64,000 nt of DNA from Trinickia terrae (GCF_005144415.1 NZ_SWJE01000006.1:209557-273556); one strand, 5' to 3'; positions 8,907 to 17,476 are shown, counted from the stretch's first letter. The notes: generated by a model from the letters alone, not told the origin. A program made the numbers and translations.

Positions 8907-9766
8907 TTCAGCAGGCTCTCCACGAGTTCGGTCGACACATAGTGAGGTCCGTCGAAGACGTAAGTGCGAAAGCCGCGGTAAGCGGCAAGCTGCGGCTTGA
9001 GCTCTGCCGCGGCGGCAGGGCGAAACGCGTTGCCGGCGCCCGGCCGGAACGCTTCGGCAATGATGCGCACGCGCGCCGCCCCGAGCTTCGACGCCAGCGC
9101 GTCCGCATACTCGCGGGCCACGCGAGGCTGGCGCGCATACACCCCCACGCCGTCCTGGAACAGCACGCCGACGTCGCGCGGCAGCCAGCTGTCGAGCCAG
9201 TCGGCAAGCGCCGCCCCGCCGATGTTCGAGCGGTCGTACACGCTGATCCAGAGCGGCCTCGGCAGGCGCATCAACACTGGCGCGAGACGCGCAGCGTCCT
9301 GCCAGGTCGGATCGGCTTCGACCGGGAAATACCAGCCTTCAATGGAAAGCGGCGGTGCGGCGGCAGCGAGCTTCAGGGATTGATCCGCGAGTTCCGCAAC
9401 GTGAGCACGCACCGCACGCTCGTCGAAGCGGCCCGCGAGGCCGACGAGCACATGGCCTGCCCACGGCTCGCGCGCGATGCGCGGCCAGTCGGGCACGCGC
9501 GGCGCCTCGCGCAAGCCGGTGCCGGGGACGAACGCAGTGCCGTCCACCGCGGTCCACTGAATGAGCAGATCCGTGACGCCCAGCCGGTCCCAGTCCCCAT
9601 GCGGACTGACGTGCGCGCTGTCGATCTGCCAGGCAATGCCGTCGACGCGCTCCGCCTGCGGGAACTGGCAGCCGCCGAGCAAGCCCGCGCCCAGCAGCAC
9701 CGATGCGGCAGCCGCGATGCGAAGCGGGCTGCCGGCCTCGGTCGCGCGAATGGAAGGCCGGCTCAT
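8903..9766 (-). CDS. Periplasmic lipoprotein with DUF4434-like (TIM-barrel) domain
   Basis: A 287-residue predicted lipoprotein: the lipobox LLGGC puts the modified cysteine at about residue 33. The body contains IEGWYFPVEADPTWQD, PLWISVYDRSN, VGVLFQDGVGVYAR and RIIAEAFRP. This order of motifs resembles DUF4434 proteins, which look like glycoside-hydrolase TIM barrels. A glycan-processing or glycan-binding role in the periplasm is inferred. It may be the counterpart of YbcH, the extra periplasmic protein next to nfrA and nfrB in E. coli. Its ends overlap nfrB-like and nfrA-like genes by a few bases, so it belongs to the same operon. No activity is established. Confidence 0.6.
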   Translation of the reverse strand: MSRPSIRATEAGSPLRIAAAASVLLGAGLLGGCQFPQAERVDGIAWQIDSAHVSPHGDWDRLGVTDLLIQWTAVDGTAFVPGTGLREAPRVPDWPRIAREPWAGHVLVGLAGRFDERAVRAHVAELADQSLKLAAAAPPLSIEGWYFPVEADPTWQDAARLAPVLMRLPRPLWISVYDRSNIGGAALADWLDSWLPRDVGVLFQDGVGVYARQPRVAREYADALASKLGAARVRIIAEAFRPGAGNAFRPAAAAELKPQLAAYRGFRTYVFDGPHYVSTELVESLLK

Positions 9767-11889
9767 GTGGCGATCGCTCCCGGCCGCCGCGCGCGGGTCT
9801 GCGCGTCGATCGCGTGGTCAAGCGCCGCGCGGCTGATCACCCCGCTATCGACCATGAAATCGCCGATGCGGCCGTCGCGGTCCGGCCGGTAGCGGTTCAG
9901 TGCGTCGTTGAAACGCTCGCGCGTCACGTGGCCCAGCTCGATCAGCAGATCGCCGATCAACGGCACACGCGCCGCGGCCGGCTCCAGTGCGGCCGGCGCG
10001 TCGCGCAAAAGGCGCAGTCCGGCTGCGATCTCGCTCTCGCGCGCAACGTGCTGCGCGATAGGCTGCCCGAGCGCCTCGGCCAGCACCTCGAGCGTTTGCG
10101 CGGGCAATGGACTCGCAGCCAGCAGGATCGCGCGGCCCGCCGCGTCGCTGCCCTGCACCAGCACGCGGTGCCGGATCGCGGCTTCGACGGGCAGGCGCGC
10201 GCGGTCGGTGTTCAACTGGTGCAGATCGAGCACGGCACGCGGCAGGTCGGCCTGGAAGGCAATCGCCTCGGCAAGCGTTTCTTCGTCGAGCCAGCCTTTG
10301 GCCATCAGGACACGGCCGAGCGGCGCCTCGCGCGCATGCCGGTCGTCCAGCGCCAGCGCGAGCTGCAGCTCGTCAATTGCCTGCCACGATACAAGCAGCT
10401 CCCCCAGCCTCTGGCGGCGGCCGGCCGTCAGCCCGTCCGCCGACGGAAAGTCGTGCATGGTCTTGTCCCACGCGAGCCGTCTGCCGGTGACGAGGTGCGT
10501 GAGAAACAGCCGCCAGGCGCGCGACACCGCGAGGAAGTTGATGAAGTTGCCGACCACCATCCGCGGCATCGACATCAGCCCATGCTCCCAGCCGTAGAGC
10601 CGGGTCACGAAGTAGGCGCGCTGCACGACGCGCAACCCCACGGCCACGGCGTTGAGCGAGAGCACGGCATGCATCCATGTGGAATCCACGAACGGCGAAG
10701 GCAGCATTTCGCCTGTCAGTCCCGTCGCACTGGCGGCCATGAACGACAGGAACTGGATCAGCAGCGCGTACGCGACGATGCCGACGAACGCGGTAACCAC
10801 CCCCTTGCGGTCACGAAACAGCAGATAGCGGTTGGCAAGCGTGCCGGTCCAGCCGGTGTGCTGCCAGCCCTGCAGGCCGATGCCGAGTACCCAGCGCGCG
10901 CGCTGCCGGTAGGCTGTGCGCATCGTGTCCGGAAAGAACTCGCGCACGCACAGCGGCATCGTCACGGTGACCTCGCGCGGCTTGCCAAGGCCGAACCAGC
11001 TCACGCGTTTCGAGCGAAACTGCACCGGAAAGCGCGCGAAGATCGACTGCATGCCGAGCTTCGCGAGCCTTGCGCCGACGTCGTAGTCTTCCGTGAGGCT
11101 CTCGGTGTTGAACGGCTGGTTGCGGGTGGCGTCGACGAGCGCCTGCAGCGCGCGCCGCGAGAAGCAGGTGCCCACGCCCGCGGACGGCACCGCCCCCGCG
11201 AGGCTCTCGCGCACCACGAGATCCTTTGCGTGCCACTCGGCGAATTCATCCATGTAGGTGCCGGCCACCAGCTCGTACCAGTGCCGCTCGAGCGACGCGA
11301 CCGGCAGCTGAATCATGTCCTTGCGCGGCAGCAGGTAATTGAAGAACTTCAGCTCGACCGGATGCAGCACGTCCTCGCTGTCGTGCAAGACCACACCCGC
11401 GAATTCGAGCCCGGTTTCCCGCTCGTACCCGAAGATCGCCTGGATCACCCAGTTCAGGCAATCCGCCTTGCAGGTCGGACCGTCGTGGGGCACCTCGACA
11501 CGGCGCAACTGCCGGTAGCGGCGGCGCATGCGTTCGACTTCCGCGATCGTCCGAGCGTCGTTGCGGTAGGTGCCGATGAAAACGACGTAGTTGCGGTAAT
11601 CGAGCACTCTCACCATGTCTTCGATCATCGCGGCGATCACGTCGTATTCGAGCCATGCCGGCACCATGACCGCAATCGGCTGCTCTTCGCGCGCGTACAG
11701 CTGCTCGACAGTCAGCGGCCGGTACGCACGCCTGATCGTCACGGCGCGCCATGCCTCGCGCGCCCAGTACCACGCGTCCACGAACAGATCGTCGATGCTC
11801 GACAGCAGGATCAGCACCGCAATGAAGCCGGCGCAATACTGCAGCACGTCGTAGTACCGCGCGGCGTAGTAGCCGAGATACAGGTCCAT
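9763..11889 (-). CDS. nfrB: NfrB-like glycosyltransferase with C-terminal MshEN c-di-GMP-binding modules
   Basis: A 708-residue inner-membrane processive glycosyltransferase family 2 protein. A membrane helix spans about residues 14-37. The catalytic domain carries HDSEDVLHP (around 169-177), TEDYD (266-270) and RQRARW (328-333), the usual D, D, TED and QxxRW pattern of synthases. Further membrane helices lie at about 365-390 and 403-425. The C-terminal 210 residues hold two pairs of MshEN-like motifs: RLGELL at 494 with LGRVL at 524, and LIGDLL at 644 with RIGDFM at 674. In E. coli NfrB an MshEN domain binds c-di-GMP. Start MDLYLG lies 11 bp after the bcsB-like stop. Polymer identity is inferred from wecB. 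Confidence 0.85.
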   Translation of the reverse strand: MDLYLGYYAARYYDVLQYCAGFIAVLILLSSIDDLFVDAWYWAREAWRAVTIRRAYRPLTVEQLYAREEQPIAVMVPAWLEYDVIAAMIEDMVRVLDYRNYVVFIGTYRNDARTIAEVERMRRRYRQLRRVEVPHDGPTCKADCLNWVIQAIFGYERETGLEFAGVVLHDSEDVLHPVELKFFNYLLPRKDMIQLPVASLERHWYELVAGTYMDEFAEWHAKDLVVRESLAGAVPSAGVGTCFSRRALQALVDATRNQPFNTESLTEDYDVGARLAKLGMQSIFARFPVQFRSKRVSWFGLGKPREVTVTMPLCVREFFPDTMRTAYRQRARWVLGIGLQGWQHTGWTGTLANRYLLFRDRKGVVTAFVGIVAYALLIQFLSFMAASATGLTGEMLPSPFVDSTWMHAVLSLNAVAVGLRVVQRAYFVTRLYGWEHGLMSMPRMVVGNFINFLAVSRAWRLFLTHLVTGRRLAWDKTMHDFPSADGLTAGRRQRLGELLVSWQAIDELQLALALDDRHAREAPLGRVLMAKGWLDEETLAEAIAFQADLPRAVLDLHQLNTDRARLPVEAAIRHRVLVQGSDAAGRAILLAASPLPAQTLEVLAEALGQPIAQHVARESEIAAGLRLLRDAPAALEPAAARVPLIGDLLIELGHVTRERFNDALNRYRPDRDGRIGDFMVDSGVISRAALDHAIDAQTRARRPGAIAT

Positions 11890-11900
11890 GATGCGCAAGC

Positions 11901-14198
11901 TCACTCGCCGTCCTGCTTGCGCGCTTTGCGCCGGCGCACGAGCGACGCGAGCAGCAGCAACGCGATGAAGGCGGCCACGACGGCGGCCGGCACGATCCAG
12001 ATGAGCCACTGCTTCGTCCACGCCGTGCCGGTGCTTTCCTGCTCCAGTGCACCGGCGTGCACGGTATCGATCTGCTTGAGCACGCCGCTGCCGTCGATCA
12101 CCGCGACATCGCCGCGCGCAAGCTGGAATGCAACCGGCAGCAGCGGCGCACGCGCGCCGATATTGCGGTAGACCACACCCATCGCGCCGCCGGCGCGCTC
12201 GACATCGACCACGCCGACACCGGCCAGGTTCGCGACACCGCTGACGTCGTAGAGCGACTCTTCGTTCGGACCGAGAATGGTCAGCCCGTTATTCGCGACG
12301 CGCACATGCGACTTCGGTTCGGCAAGCGGCACGTCGATGGCAAGAAAGGGGGCGGTCGGCGCCGCGCTTTGGCCGGCGGGCGTCACGTCGAGCGCCGCGC
12401 GCTGGGGGGCGACGCCAGCCGCATCCGCCAGGCGCGCCACGCGCGGCAGCGTCGCGGTGGCGTCACCGAGGTACGACGCGGGTACGATCACCGTGGCGCT
12501 CTGCGCAAAGCGCGCAACCATGCCGGTGAAGCTTTGGTCGCCCTCCGCATGCACAAGCGTCAAGTGGCTGCCGGGCAGGACCGCAGCCGGATACCCCTGG
12601 TCCGTCGCGCAACCCCCATCAGGCTGACGCTGGAACGACACGCGCAGCTGATTGCGCGCAGCGAGCGCGTAGCGCGGGATGTGGGCCGTCACGCGCTGCG
12701 CGCGCCCGTCCGCGTCCAGCAGCTTCGCGCCGATCAGCACGTCGTTGAAGTAGACCGAAGCGACTACGTTCGCGCCGTGGCTGTTGGGCGCACCGGCAAG
12801 ATCGAGCACCACGTCGTCCGGCAGACGGCCCGCACCCGCCACCGCGCCCAGGTCGAAGGCCACGCTCCACGATGCCTGACGACGCACGTCGATGGTCCGC
12901 GGTTCGCCGCCCAGCGCGGTCAGCGAAACGACTTCGGCCTTGCCGTTCGAGCCGCTGTCGATTTCGTGCACGACGAGCTGGTTCGACACGTTGATCGAAC
13001 GCCAAGCCTGGGCGAGGACGTCGATGGCGTTGCGGTCGCCGACGACGATCGCCGCCTGTCCGCCGACATGCACAAGACGCGCTTCTCCTCCCGCCAGCGG
13101 CGCGGCAAGCGGCGCGATGGCGCGCTTGCGCCACACGTCGAACGCGTCGGCATCATCCTGCGATACACCGAGCGCCTGCACACGCAGCGCGTCGAGCGAC
13201 GCATCGAGCGCGGCATGCAGCGCGTCATCGGCCACAATCAGGTCCGCCGGCCACACGCGCTCAGGCACGAGCACGAGCAGCGCCCCCACTTCCGCGGGAT
13301 TCGCCAACCGGTGCGTGCCGCCCATCGCCAGAGCAGCGAACGCGGGCAGCACACGCAGCGGGGCGGGTACGCCGAGCGTGCCCAGCTCCACGGTATCGCC
13401 CACCTTCGGCCAGGTTCGAATCACGGGCTCGCGGCCGTCGCGCTGCATCAGCGCAGCGGCACGCCATGCGGTGTCATAGGCCGGCGCGCCGACGCTCGCC
13501 GCCGAAATCACGATCGACGGTGTTTGCGGCAGCGCCGTCCACGCGGTGCGCAGATCCTTCACATCGTTCGTGTCATAGCGATACGTAAGACGCGTGGTCG
13601 GCTCGACGCGCAACACGTTGCCGATCGCGGTCTGGTCTGTGCATATGGCGTCGTTGATGACCGACGACCACGCGAGACCCACACGAACATAGCCGCTCGG
13701 GCGCGGCTCGCCGCTCACACCGAGCGTTGCGGCCGCATCGCCGCGCGGCTGCGTCAACGCACGAGCCAGCACCGGTGAGCCGTCGAGCGAGACCAGCATC
13801 GTGGCGCGGCCCCCGTCGCCGCGCAGATAGTCGGCATCGACCTGCAGCTCGGCACCGTCGAGAGGCACGCCGGCAGGCACCGGAAAGTAGTACTCCCGGT
13901 TCGTTTGCGGCGCGTCGAGAACGGCGGTCTCACGCATGCCAAGTCGACTCAATGCGACGCTGCGCGTCGTCACGCTGTTGCCGGCGTGGGCCAGCGCTTC
14001 GGCGAAGCCGCTGTCGCGAGGAACAACGCCCTTGCCGGGTGCGGCGGACACCCCCAAGGGCTGCGCAAGCGCGCCGCCGATCCAGCCTGCCAGTGCGCAG
14101 CCCAGCACGAACGAACTGGCGGCATGCAGCAAACGGAAAGCGCGCACGCTACGCGTGCTCGACGGACTGGAGATGCACGATATGAGAACAGGATTCAC
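11901..14198 (-). CDS. BcsB-like periplasmic polysaccharide synthase subunit
   Basis: A 765-residue protein with an N-terminal signal segment (about residues 22-45), a large periplasmic region and one C-terminal membrane helix (about 733-755) followed by a basic tail. Overall plan, length and segments such as EYYFPVPAGVPLDGAELQVD, WSSVINDAICTDQTAIGN and the C-terminal anchor match BcsB, the cellulose synthase partner that guides the chain into the periplasm. No bcsA is present; the adjacent synthase is NfrB-like. The gene is 50 bp downstream of wecB and 11 bp upstream of the nfrB-like gene, so the proteins probably work as one complex. Confidence 0.78.
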   Translation of the reverse strand: MNPVLISCISSPSSTRSVRAFRLLHAASSFVLGCALAGWIGGALAQPLGVSAAPGKGVVPRDSGFAEALAHAGNSVTTRSVALSRLGMRETAVLDAPQTNREYYFPVPAGVPLDGAELQVDADYLRGDGGRATMLVSLDGSPVLARALTQPRGDAAATLGVSGEPRPSGYVRVGLAWSSVINDAICTDQTAIGNVLRVEPTTRLTYRYDTNDVKDLRTAWTALPQTPSIVISAASVGAPAYDTAWRAAALMQRDGREPVIRTWPKVGDTVELGTLGVPAPLRVLPAFAALAMGGTHRLANPAEVGALLVLVPERVWPADLIVADDALHAALDASLDALRVQALGVSQDDADAFDVWRKRAIAPLAAPLAGGEARLVHVGGQAAIVVGDRNAIDVLAQAWRSINVSNQLVVHEIDSGSNGKAEVVSLTALGGEPRTIDVRRQASWSVAFDLGAVAGAGRLPDDVVLDLAGAPNSHGANVVASVYFNDVLIGAKLLDADGRAQRVTAHIPRYALAARNQLRVSFQRQPDGGCATDQGYPAAVLPGSHLTLVHAEGDQSFTGMVARFAQSATVIVPASYLGDATATLPRVARLADAAGVAPQRAALDVTPAGQSAAPTAPFLAIDVPLAEPKSHVRVANNGLTILGPNEESLYDVSGVANLAGVGVVDVERAGGAMGVVYRNIGARAPLLPVAFQLARGDVAVIDGSGVLKQIDTVHAGALEQESTGTAWTKQWLIWIVPAAVVAAFIALLLLASLVRRRKARKQDGE

Positions 14199-14248
14199 GG
14201 TCGTTTATGGATAGAAATAAGCAACGGGCGATGCGCGGCATTGCGCGT

Positions 14249-15463
14249 TCACTGAAACTCCGCGTGTCCGGCGCGCCGCACATGCGCCTGCTGCGCGGGT
14301 ATCGGCAGGATGCTCGCGTTTGCATCGGGTGCGCCGAACTCCTGGAACGGCCGGCCAGCCAGCACTGCCGCAATACGCTCGGACGCCAGTCCGTCTCCAT
14401 ATGGATTGCGCGGGACAGGTGCTCGCGAATCGCTCAGCCGCGCGAGCTGAAAGAGAACAGCGTCCCGAATGCTGGAGCGGCTCGTTCCGACCAGTCGCGC
14501 GGCGCCCGCTTCGATCGCTTCGGGGCGTTCGGTAACGTCGCGCATCACCAGCACCGGCTTGCCGAAAGCCGGCGCCTCTTCCTGAATCCCGCCCGAGTCG
14601 GTGAGGATGATGGAAGCGCGCTGCATCAGCCGCACGAACCCGAGGTAGTCGAGCGGCTCGATCAGGTGAACGTTGCGCGCGGCGCCGAGCGTCTCCTGCA
14701 CCGGCTTGCGCACGTTCGGATTCAGGTGCACCGGATAAACGATCTGCACGGCGTTGGAGCGGGCCAGATCGGCGAGCGCCGCACAGATGTTCGCGAAGCC
14801 CGCGCCGAAGCTCTCGCGGCGATGGCCCGTCACGAGCAGCACCGGCAGCGCGCCGTCGAGGAACGGCAAGCGCGCGTCGAGTTCGGCGCGCAAGGCCGGG
14901 GTGCTGTCGATGCGCGCGGTGGTCAGGTTCAGCGCATCGATCACCGTATTGCCGGTGACGACGATCCGGCCTTGAAGTGCTTCGCGTTCGAGGTTCGCCT
15001 TCGAACTCGCGGTGGGCGCGAACATCAGATCGCTCACTACGTCCACGACACGACGGTTCATCTCTTCCGGCCACGGCTGCATCAGGTTGCCGGTGCGCAG
15101 CCCCGCCTCCACGTGCCCCACCGGAATCCCGCGATGAAACGCGGCAATTGCGGCAGCGCATGCCGTCGCGGTATCGCCGTGCACCAGGATGCGATCCGGC
15201 CGCCGTGCGGCGAGCACCTCGTCGAGCGATGCAATGAGACGCGAAGCCAGACCATTGAGCGTCTGGTTGCCGGTCATCAGCGCGAGATCGCAGTCCGGCT
15301 CGATCTGGAACAGCTGGAGCACCTGCTTCAGCATCTCCCGATGCTGCCCCGTCACGCACACCATCGACTCGATATCGGCGTCCGCCTCCAATTGCTTGAC
15401 GAGCGGCGCCATCTTGATGGCTTCCGGCCGCGTGCCGAATACGGTCATGACTTTCAATGGCAT
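14249..15463 (-). CDS. wecB: UDP-N-acetylglucosamine 2-epimerase (non-hydrolysing)
   Basis: A 404-residue cytoplasmic enzyme interconverting UDP-GlcNAc and UDP-ManNAc. The N-terminal MTVFGTRPEAIKMAPLV, then VHGDTATACAAAIAAF, HVEAGLRTGN, PWPEEMNRR, VTGHRRESFG and DSGGIQEEAPAFGKPVL are all family signatures with the catalytic Asp, Glu and His positions in place. It is the first structural gene of the nfr-like operon, so UDP-ManNAc is the probable sugar donor. The E. coli nfr pathway likewise relies on wecB. The C-terminal 25 residues are an unconserved tail. Confidence 0.95.
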   Translation of the reverse strand: MPLKVMTVFGTRPEAIKMAPLVKQLEADADIESMVCVTGQHREMLKQVLQLFQIEPDCDLALMTGNQTLNGLASRLIASLDEVLAARRPDRILVHGDTATACAAAIAAFHRGIPVGHVEAGLRTGNLMQPWPEEMNRRVVDVVSDLMFAPTASSKANLEREALQGRIVVTGNTVIDALNLTTARIDSTPALRAELDARLPFLDGALPVLLVTGHRRESFGAGFANICAALADLARSNAVQIVYPVHLNPNVRKPVQETLGAARNVHLIEPLDYLGFVRLMQRASIILTDSGGIQEEAPAFGKPVLVMRDVTERPEAIEAGAARLVGTSRSSIRDAVLFQLARLSDSRAPVPRNPYGDGLASERIAAVLAGRPFQEFGAPDANASILPIPAQQAHVRRAGHAEFQ

Positions 15464-15569
15464 GGACTCACCATCCGTAGTTTGCGAACTGTCTCAGGGA
15501 AATCGCAGGCGGTTCACCCGCGTGATATGGCGCAGCCGGACTGGTCGCCGGCAGCGAATGCGGTGCAGG

Positions 15570-16241
15570 TCAAAGGCCTGCCAGCCTGATCTGGTCTCGA
15601 CCGTTGCGTTTGGCTTCGTACAACATCCGGTCCGCGTCGAGATAGAGCTGCCAGGGTGTCGCCATCCGTGCGCGGCGATCGTCACGCCATACGACGCCGA
15701 AGCTGATTGTCAGAACACCGTCACGACCACGCGGAGAAGGCAACGCCAATTCCCGGACGTTGCGCCGCAGTCGGTCGACAATGCCAACTGCTGAATCGGC
15801 CGAATCCAGATAGAGCAATACGCAGAATTCGTCCCCGCCGAGTCGGAATAAAAGATCCCGGCCTTGTCGAAGCTGGCGCATCACGACGTCGGCAATCAGA
15901 CGCAGTGCGTCATCGCCCGCGCCATGCCCATACGAATCGTTGTATGCCTTGAAGTTATCGACATCGAACAGACAAAGAGCCAGCGAATGCCTTGCGCTGT
16001 CCCATGTCCAGTCCCGCCGGGAATACTCGTCGAAATGCCGGCGGTTATATGCACTGGTCAAATCGTCCGTGATCGCCATCTGTGCAAGCCGTGAATTTTC
16101 CGCTTCCAGATCATGGATTCGGCTCAGCAAATGCTCGCGCTTCCAATCGGTGACACTATGAAACATCGGATGCGCCAACCGTCTGAGCAACATCCGCCAA
16201 TCAGACCGGTGAATACCGGCCTCATATACATGGGATTTCAT
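15570..16241 (-). CDS. GGDEF-domain diguanylate cyclase
   Basis: A 223-residue cytoplasmic protein: about 55 N-terminal residues ending in a short coiled coil (REHLLSRIHDLEAENSRLAQ), then a GGDEF domain that makes c-di-GMP from two GTP. The active site FRLGGDEFCVLL is intact, with DVDNFKAYNDSYGHGAGD upstream. At the usual inhibitory RxxD site the sequence reads QGRD, so the arginine is missing and product inhibition may be weak. No membrane or sensory domain is present. It lies 106 bp upstream of wecB on the same strand and could supply c-di-GMP locally to the NfrB-like synthase. Confidence 0.9.
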   Translation of the reverse strand: MKSHVYEAGIHRSDWRMLLRRLAHPMFHSVTDWKREHLLSRIHDLEAENSRLAQMAITDDLTSAYNRRHFDEYSRRDWTWDSARHSLALCLFDVDNFKAYNDSYGHGAGDDALRLIADVVMRQLRQGRDLLFRLGGDEFCVLLYLDSADSAVGIVDRLRRNVRELALPSPRGRDGVLTISFGVVWRDDRRARMATPWQLYLDADRMLYEAKRNGRDQIRLAGL

Positions 16242-16660
16242 AGAGCTTTAATAATTCTGTTGAGCGCCTGGTCTCGGCGCGCCACACCCCGCCTTTATTG
16301 CATCCATCATGCTTGCAGAAATATCGTTTGCGAGGCACTCGAAGTTAATCTACATCCCGAGCACGATTATCAGGTAACCCGATCCAATTTCAAAAGCAAA
16401 AATCTTTAAAGATTGAAAAATCAGAATCCTTGCAATCACAAAACACAATTACGCACCACTGCGGAGTATTTTCGTAAAAATATTAAACTCCAGATGCGCC
16501 GCGTGGCGCTGGAAACAATTATGATCTGCATCGTTGGTTTTAGATTTTGCTGGAGCGGAAAAATACTTTGCTCGAGCGAAAATTGTTACCGGCCCTTAAT
16601 CTATCGACTCACCTGCCGATAATTCGAAGGAACTCGAGTCGATAAACCTTACCGAACGTA
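16242..16660. promoter_or_regulatory. AT-rich divergent intergenic region (419 bp)
   Basis: No convincing gene was seen; short open frames here lack ribosome binding sites and family features. The base composition is much more AT-rich than the flanks. It should hold promoters for the diguanylate cyclase/polysaccharide operon (minus) and the response regulator/kinase pair (plus). It contains the palindrome AATCTTTAAAGATT (16401-16414) and a direct repeat pair at 16546-16583. Confidence 0.6.
16546..16583. promoter_or_regulatory. Direct repeat pair with 21-bp period, candidate AraC-type binding sites
   Basis: TTTGCTGGAGCGGAAAA and TTTGCTCGAGCGAAAAT are two similar 17-bp units (14 of 17 positions agree) separated by 4 bp, a 21-bp period equal to two helical turns. 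AraC-type proteins typically bind such tandem half-sites. The adjacent response regulator carries an AraC-type DNA-binding domain and starts about 78 bp downstream. Binding is inferred. Confidence 0.45.
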
Positions 16661-17476
16661 ATGATGCAGCCCCGAAATGCGGTTCTCACCGATGCACATG
16701 TTCTTGTGGTGGACGACCAGCCGGACCAGCTGCGATTGTTGATCGACGTTCTGCGTAGCGCGGGGTGCCGCATTAGCGTTGGATTCGACGGGGCGCAGGC
16801 ATATGAACGAGCGCTGGCCCTCTCGCCCGACCTCATCCTGATGGACGTGCGGATGCCTCGGATGGATGGATTCGCTGCCTGCCGGCTTCTTGCCGCGGAC
16901 ACCCGCACGTGCGCAATTCCCATCATATTTCTGACGGTAGCCGCCGACCTCGACGAGCGTCTCGAGGGTTTGGAGATCGGTGGCGTCGACTACGTACTCA
17001 AGCCGTTCGCGCCGGCTGAGGTACTCGCGCGCATTCGTGTCCACCTGTCGCGAACAAACCGTACCCTGCCCGCCACCAAAGAAGAGATGTCGGCTCCGGA
17101 CTTGTCAGGCGACGGCGTCCTCGTTCGTGCGGCCGTTCAGCATCTTTCAAAACGGCTAAACAATCCACCCGGCGTCGAACAACTGGCCCGCATCGTGGGA
17201 ACGAATGAAAAACGGCTGTCGCGCGCGTTTCGAGATCACCTTGGCGAGACAGTGTTCGAGCATCTCCGAAACGAACGCTTGCGGATTGCTCAAAACCTGC
17301 TGAACAACACGCCGTTGAGTATCGCTCGCATCGCCGAAGAGATTGGTTTCTCCAGTGCGGCGAATTTCGCCACGGCATTTCGCGAGCGATTCGGCGTGAC
17401 ACCCTCGACCTACCGCCAGGAACCCCGGCTTCAAGACTTGGCCGGCACCGGGGAAACCACCCTTGATACAGATTGA
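16661..17476 (+). CDS. Response regulator with AraC-type DNA-binding domain
   Basis: A 271-residue protein. Residues 12-130 form a receiver domain: VDDQ acidic pair near 18-19, phospho-acceptor Asp in LMDVRMP at about 62, Thr at 92 and Lys in VLKPF at 114. After a linker, residues 155-255 form an AraC-type double helix-turn-helix, with IARIAEEIGFSSAANFATAF and FRERFGVTPSTYR at the end. The histidine kinase gene begins 6 bp after its stop. Divergent position next to the diguanylate cyclase and polysaccharide operon makes those genes likely targets. Two adjacent ATG codons could start it. Confidence 0.9.
   Translation: MMQPRNAVLTDAHVLVVDDQPDQLRLLIDVLRSAGCRISVGFDGAQAYERALALSPDLILMDVRMPRMDGFAACRLLAADTRTCAIPIIFLTVAADLDERLEGLEIGGVDYVLKPFAPAEVLARIRVHLSRTNRTLPATKEEMSAPDLSGDGVLVRAAVQHLSKRLNNPPGVEQLARIVGTNEKRLSRAFRDHLGETVFEHLRNERLRIAQNLLNNTPLSIARIAEEIGFSSAANFATAFRERFGVTPSTYRQEPRLQDLAGTGETTLDTD

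Noticed and set aside
9703..12171. Long plus-strand open frame (822 codons) opposite the nfrB-like gene
   Set aside because: Shadow frame: arginine- and histidine-rich translation without family motifs, antisense to a gene with clear synthase signatures.
14207..15589. 460-codon plus-strand frame opposite wecB
   Set aside because: Antisense of a strongly conserved enzyme gene; no motifs.
16413..16622. 69-codon frame in the AT-rich region
   Set aside because: No ribosome binding site and cysteine-rich random-looking translation; overlaps the candidate regulatory repeats.
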